Of a stretch of 64,000 nucleotides of DNA, positions 59,910 through 64,000 are shown piece by piece; position 1 is the first letter of the stretch; every line of letters starts with the position of its first letter. This stretch comes from Hirschia litorea (GTDB lineage Bacteria > Pseudomonadota > Alphaproteobacteria > Caulobacterales > Hyphomonadaceae), in NCBI RefSeq assembly GCF_042665075.1, contig NZ_JBHTBR010000005.1:868001-932000 (forward strand), read 5' to 3'. The position numbers were made by a program, and so were the translations under genes. Below the pieces are notes generated by a model, which saw only the letters and a program-made list of their open reading frames with translations, did no database searches and was not told the origin of the DNA.

Positions 59910-61310
59910 CTATGAGGACTTGGGTCCGTGGTCAGCTTCTCTGTTGGCTTCCTGAATATCGGCAAGACGCATGACTTGAGGGCGACGAGCGATACGTTTC
60001 TTGCCTTTGCTTTCCATCATAGCGCGTATGAGCGTTAGGAACATGATGCCAAGGTCTACCGCGATACTGGCAAATAGAGCGATGAATTCCTTTTCGCCAA
60101 AATTTACATTTTTGTCGGCATTTGCACCCCAAGGCGGGGAGATGGTTTTCGCGAGGTTGAAGAATGCGGCACGTGTCGCTTTGGGGCCTTCCGTGAACTC
60201 AAATTCTGGCGCATCCATATCATCCAAAGAGCGAAGAGATTGGGCGGATGCGCGGAGTTTTTCAGTAAGAACTGTATCCCAACAATAGGATGGATCGTCT
60301 GCGCGGGAAGGGTCTGCGCGGTTTGGGTTTTGTGGATCTGGGCCGACACCGCCGGCAAGTGTTTCAAGGCGCTCTGCAAAGAGGGGCGCATTAGAGGCGC
60401 GCAAAGCGTTGGCCTTGGCTGTGAAAGCACGGGCATCATCAAAAACTTGGGTGAAGACGCGCTCTCTTTCCAATGAAGTTAGGCGCGGTGCTATTGCAAG
60501 CTTTTGCAGGAGGGCGGCTTCATCTGCATTTGTTACGCCAGAGGGTACATTGTTTGTGGCGAGCGCTGTGATGCGGTGTTGTAAAATAGTGCGATCATCG
60601 GTGAGGCGGCCAATCCAGCGATCTGATACATCATCGCGTAATGCTCTTGCGCGATCTGCAAAAGCAAAACGGGCGCGTGTAAGGGGGCCGTCACCTTCTT
60701 TAGAGTTGGGGCGGTTGGAGCATGTGCCACCGACACTTGCTTCAATATCGGCGCGGTCTCGTGCTGTCATTGCAGCACCGATGACAGAGTTTTCAACCGT
60801 GCTGAGGGCTTCGTTGGCTGCATCTACTGAAGTGGAGACTTTTTCGATGGCGGCGGAAAATTGGTTTCGGGTAAATTCTTCGCCTGCAAGCTCTTTCCAG
60901 AAGAAACCATATCCAAATCCGACGGACCAGAAGGCAAAGAATAGATAGAAGAAACACGCAAGAATGCGCAGCGCGATACGGCGTTTATAGGTTTTTGAGG
61001 TCGCATTTGGGTTTTCTAACAAGTCATTCTTGGTGGGTGTTTCGCGCACGGGTTTCATGCCGACGCCAAGGGCGGCGTTTAGCCCCGCGACCATTGTCAG
61101 AACGACAAAGACTGTGATGCCCCAAATGGGTGCGGCCTCTGCCAGAGTCAGGGACGTTTTACCTGCATTTGCCATGCGCAGGTCAGAAAATCCCATTGCT
61201 GTGGCGATGATGGAGACGACAATAAAACCAGCAAGTGCGACAAGGCTAGCACCGTGACCTGTGAGGAATGACCAGAACTTACCTATTTTTGTCAAAGCAC
61301 TATCGGACAC
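59910..61310 (-). CDS. large membrane protein with extracytoplasmic helical domain, unknown function
   Basis: 466 residues with about four membrane helices: SLVALAGFIVVSIIATAMGF, IWGITVFVVLTMVAGLNAALG, LRILACFFYLFFAFWSVGFGYGFFW, and FIALFASIAVDLGIMFLTLIRAMM near the C-terminus. Between helices 3 and 4 is a domain of about 260 residues with coiled coils and two cysteines (GGTCSN, SYCWD), probably periplasmic. I do not recognise it. Lies convergent with the MORN gene and divergent from the TIR gene. Confidence 0.75.
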   Translation of the reverse strand: MSDSALTKIGKFWSFLTGHGASLVALAGFIVVSIIATAMGFSDLRMANAGKTSLTLAEAAPIWGITVFVVLTMVAGLNAALGVGMKPVRETPTKNDLLENPNATSKTYKRRIALRILACFFYLFFAFWSVGFGYGFFWKELAGEEFTRNQFSAAIEKVSTSVDAANEALSTVENSVIGAAMTARDRADIEASVGGTCSNRPNSKEGDGPLTRARFAFADRARALRDDVSDRWIGRLTDDRTILQHRITALATNNVPSGVTNADEAALLQKLAIAPRLTSLERERVFTQVFDDARAFTAKANALRASNAPLFAERLETLAGGVGPDPQNPNRADPSRADDPSYCWDTVLTEKLRASAQSLRSLDDMDAPEFEFTEGPKATRAAFFNLAKTISPPWGANADKNVNFGEKEFIALFASIAVDLGIMFLTLIRAMMESKGKKRIARRPQVMRLADIQEANREADHGPKSS

Positions 61311-61488
61311 GCAAACTCCTGAAATAGTTTAGGCACGACTTATTGGCTTAACCAAGAAAGCCAAGAGGACATAAGAAACCCCAGACCGTGAATCGCTTCA
61401 AGGGGGAAAACTATAAACTTGATAAAGGCCTTACCTCACTTCATTGTGAATGCTAGGAGTTTTGTAGGTTAAATATGGGACAGAAACC

Positions 61489-63882
61489 ATGACAGACGCC
61501 AAAAATATAGATGTTGCAAATACGACGGCTGAAAAAACCGATGTGTTTATCTCTTATAGCTCTAAAGATCGTGACAAAGCGGCATTGGTTGCTGAGGCGC
61601 TTGGCAAGTCTGGTTTGAATGTCTGGTGGGACCGTTCCTTATTGCCCGGCGATAGTTATGAAGTGACGATTGAGAAGGCGTTGAAAGACGCAAAAGCGGT
61701 TGTTGTATGTTGGACGGAAAATGCGGTTGCGTCTGACTGGGTGCGATCGGAAGCAGATGATGCGCGCGTGCATGGCAAATTATGTCCGGTTATGCTGCAA
61801 GTTTGTAATATCCCAAAACCCTTTGACCGAATCCATACTGAGGATTTGAGCGGTTGGCATGGCAATCGAGACCATCATGCCTTTCAGGAGTTAGAAGAGG
61901 CGGTAAAAGCACGTGTTGAAGGGCGTGCGGCGAAGGCTATTCCTTGGAAACGTAAATGGATTACGCGCGGGGCGCTTGTCTCTTTCCTTGCGATGGCGGG
62001 TGTGGCGGCTGCCAATGTGTCTTTGGTCAAAGATTTGCTGGTGGATGATGATGCGCGCATTGAAAAACTGGTTTCAGAACAGATAGCGGCGGCGCTGGCG
62101 GCATCCGGCAAAGATATGGATGCACGTAGTACTGAAACATTAAAGGACGCCGTGAATGCTGTGTTTCGCTCATCCGACATAGAGAAAGCTGCAGCCCGTG
62201 AGGCCTTGGCGGCGGGGAATGTTGAAGGAGCTGCTTTGTCACTTGCGGAAGTGGCGGCGCGTCAGGCCTTGGCGGCGGGAAATGCTGTGACGGCGGCGGC
62301 GCAAAGCTATAGCGAAGCGGGCGCGTTGTTTGCGGCAAGTGATACGAGCAAAGCTGTTGATGCGTATCAAAAATCATTGGAATTGGTGCCAAATAACCCA
62401 GATGCGGCCAATGGTTTGGCTCCCTTGTATGAACGTTTAGGACGTATGGAGGAAGCAGAAGCGCTTTATACCTCCATTCTAAATGGTGTGGGGACAAGTG
62501 ACGAGAAATGGCGCGCAAAAGCACTGGGTAATTTGGCTTTGATGGCAGAAGGGCGTGGTGAATACGAAACTGCGCTGGCGGGTTTGACAGAAGCAAAAGC
62601 CATTTTTGAGAAATTGCGTGATCAAGGTGCGGTGGCGCGCGCGCTCGTGAATTTGGGAAATCTAACCCATGCGATGGGGGATTATGAAAAGTCCATTGAT
62701 TATTCTGAACGCGCTTTGGCGCTGTCCAAACAACTAGGTCTACCTCAAGGGGAGGCTGCGGCGCTGGGCAATATCGGTTATGCGAAAATGTCGCTAAACG
62801 ATTATGAGAGCGCACGCACCCATTTTGCGCAATCGCTAGAGGCGATGGATCGCGCAGGCATGGAAACTGAAAAGGGCAATGCGTATTTGAACCTGACCCT
62901 GATGTTATCAAATGAAGGCAAATTGAATGAAGCGGAGGCGATGGCGCGTAAGGCGTTGGACCTCGGCACGCGGATGCAATCTCGTTTGATTGAAGGCGGG
63001 GCGCTGAATCACTTGGCGATTATCGCGCGGGATAGGCAAGAATATGATCAAGCATTGGCCTTTCATGCCGAGGCAATAGCCGCGTTGGAGCAGATTAAGG
63101 CGCGCAATTTGATAGTGCGTGAATATCGCTCGCAGGCAAATACAGCTATCGCAATGGGCGATGGTGAAAAGGCGATAGAACTCTACAAGTCTGCATTGGC
63201 TGTGGCTGAAGAGATGCAGGATGTGACAACGCAGGTGCGCGAATTAAGCTCTGTGGCGGAGGCGGAGTTTAACATAAATGGCGTGGACGCGGCATTGCCG
63301 TATATTGAGGATGCGCAGCAAAGGTGTGTAGCGGCGGGGGATGATGCTTGTCTTGCCAAAATTTTGCGCATTCATGGCGAATATCAAACCTATGCAGGGG
63401 ATATGCCGAAGGCTGTTAGCCTTATCGGGCAGTCGGTTGAGTTGTATGAAAGCATAGGCGAAGTGGATGCACAGCTTGACGGCCTGAGGCGTATTGCGCG
63501 TATCGCACAATCGGTTTCATCAGCTGATCTAATTTTGCAGGCCACGGACGAAAGTCTTGCATTGGCTAGATCGCGCCAACCTGTTGATCATGAAGGTATT
63601 AGTTCCGATTTAGAAATGCGGATTGAAGCACTGTTTCGCCAAGATAGAATTGATGAAGCGATTGTGGCTGCACGAGAGAATATAGATATTGCGACAGCTT
63701 ATCAGGGAGAATATCGACCTATAATGCTGGCAAATGCGCATGTGATGATGGCCAATCTCATCAAAACAAAAAATCAGAACGAAGACGCAGACACCCATTT
63801 TCAAAACGCGATTGCATTGCTGGAAGAAAGTGGAAAACATCCTGAACAATTGGCCAGTATTCGCCAGATGGCAGGACAGTAG
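61489..63882 (+). CDS. TIR domain - membrane helix - TPR protein
   Basis: 797 residues. TIR domain (about 17-145): DVFISYSSKDRDKA (box 1), WWDRSLLPGDSY, and SDWVRSEADDA with E88 at the catalytic-Glu position of NAD-cleaving TIR proteins. A single helix (160-180) follows, then an Ala-rich segment with a repeated unit ALAAGN (about 215-260) and about 12 TPRs of the Kinesin-light-chain/Rapsyn type (ALGNLALMAEGRGEYETALAGL, ARALVNLGNLTHAMGDYEKSIDY and so on). Orientation would leave TIR in the cytoplasm and TPRs outside, or the reverse. Whether it cuts NAD is not known. Confidence 0.88.
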   Translation: MTDAKNIDVANTTAEKTDVFISYSSKDRDKAALVAEALGKSGLNVWWDRSLLPGDSYEVTIEKALKDAKAVVVCWTENAVASDWVRSEADDARVHGKLCPVMLQVCNIPKPFDRIHTEDLSGWHGNRDHHAFQELEEAVKARVEGRAAKAIPWKRKWITRGALVSFLAMAGVAAANVSLVKDLLVDDDARIEKLVSEQIAAALAASGKDMDARSTETLKDAVNAVFRSSDIEKAAAREALAAGNVEGAALSLAEVAARQALAAGNAVTAAAQSYSEAGALFAASDTSKAVDAYQKSLELVPNNPDAANGLAPLYERLGRMEEAEALYTSILNGVGTSDEKWRAKALGNLALMAEGRGEYETALAGLTEAKAIFEKLRDQGAVARALVNLGNLTHAMGDYEKSIDYSERALALSKQLGLPQGEAAALGNIGYAKMSLNDYESARTHFAQSLEAMDRAGMETEKGNAYLNLTLMLSNEGKLNEAEAMARKALDLGTRMQSRLIEGGALNHLAIIARDRQEYDQALAFHAEAIAALEQIKARNLIVREYRSQANTAIAMGDGEKAIELYKSALAVAEEMQDVTTQVRELSSVAEAEFNINGVDAALPYIEDAQQRCVAAGDDACLAKILRIHGEYQTYAGDMPKAVSLIGQSVELYESIGEVDAQLDGLRRIARIAQSVSSADLILQATDESLALARSRQPVDHEGISSDLEMRIEALFRQDRIDEAIVAARENIDIATAYQGEYRPIMLANAHVMMANLIKTKNQNEDADTHFQNAIALLEESGKHPEQLASIRQMAGQ

Positions 63883-63894
63883 GAGCTTATTTGA

Positions 63895-64000
63895 GTGGCA
63901 TTACTAGGCAATATATTTTGGTATTTCCCTTTTTTCGGCTTTGTGTCCGCAGCGATTGTTTGGCTGATTGGGATGTTGCTTGTTGTGACTGTAGTTGCGG
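63895..64000 (+). CDS. YccF-like membrane protein, N-terminal part (runs off window)
   Basis: Open from a GTG at 63895 to the window end, 35 residues: VALLGNIFWYFPFFGFVSAA and IVWLIGMLLVVTVVA, almost all hydrophobic. AGGAG ten bases upstream is a good ribosome site. The LGNIFWYxFFG pattern recalls YccF-domain proteins. It follows the TIR-TPR gene by 12 bases, so the two probably share an operon. Confidence 0.55.
   Translation, partial: MALLGNIFWYFPFFGFVSAAIVWLIGMLLVVTVVA

Noticed and set aside
62027..62911. 294-residue minus-strand frame
   Set aside because: Lies wholly opposite the TIR-TPR gene; rich in His/Pro/Leu as expected for the reverse complement of Ala/Glu-rich coding sequence.

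Overview
The window is a chromosomal stretch of an alphaproteobacterium with moderate-to-low GC. It most resembles the dimorphic, Caulobacter-like lineages (Hyphomonadaceae/Maricaulales type). This rests on gene content: homologues of CpdR, RcdA, TrcR (DUF1013), TacA, GapR and the ZapA/ZauP pair, a COQ9 gene divergent from rpsU, a three-part proton-pumping transhydrogenase, and TTAA-N7-TTAA (CtrA-like) and GANTC (CcrM-like) motifs upstream of several genes. I see no rRNA, tRNA, CRISPR array, prophage or insertion sequence.

Layout. 1-5.7 kb: end of a methyltransferase gene, a lipoprotein, an SCP-2 protein, a hydrolase, an inositol-monophosphatase-type (HisN-like) gene, an XRE regulator, a candidate small RNA and an N-formylglutamate amidohydrolase. 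5.8-14.5 kb: cpdR, a flavoprotein, zapA/zauP, and a central-carbon block tkt-gap-marC-pgk-fba closed by a strong terminator. 14.5-24.7 kb: a lipoprotein with a hexamer repeat, thiE, an IMPase, DinB, a serine hydrolase, an ABC exporter, rpmE, rcdA, a DUF1192 gene, a quinone oxidoreductase and trcR. 24.7-33 kb: a degenerate SDR, small DUF465-type genes, an orphan barstar, a diguanylate cyclase, purEK, a GNAT/XRE-cupin pair, COQ9/rpsU and an isochorismatase-fold protein. 33-43 kb: a NatAB-type ABC system, tacA, an M3 peptidase, and a cox subunit IV-pntAA-pntAB-pntB operon. 43-54.6 kb: a divergent response regulator and multi-PAS histidine kinase, gapR, rpmJ, a lytic transglycosylase, a candidate structured RNA, motA and mnmC.

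54.6-58.8 kb is an enlarged phage-shock (Psp) locus. PspF is divergent from an eight-gene operon (small membrane protein, pspA, pspB, pspC, then four small membrane or exported proteins). A consensus sigma-54 promoter stands in front of the operon and nested palindromes lie at the pspF start. Three of the extra proteins carry the same C-terminal module as PspC, behind a single membrane helix. To its right come a MORN-repeat protein, a large membrane protein, a TIR-TM-TPR protein and the start of a YccF-like membrane gene.

How the genes fit together: cpdR and rcdA encode two layers of the ClpXP adaptor hierarchy that removes CtrA, and tacA, trcR and gapR are further cell-cycle factors. The CtrA-like boxes suggest local feedback. 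The Psp, TIR/MORN, MotA and lytic transglycosylase genes form an envelope-oriented right half. The observations I find most worth testing are the expanded Psp operon, the apparent ATC start codon of rpsU, the small RNA at 4.7 kb and the roughly 165-nt structured RNA at 50.7-50.9 kb. All assignments come from reading the sequence; no database search was run.
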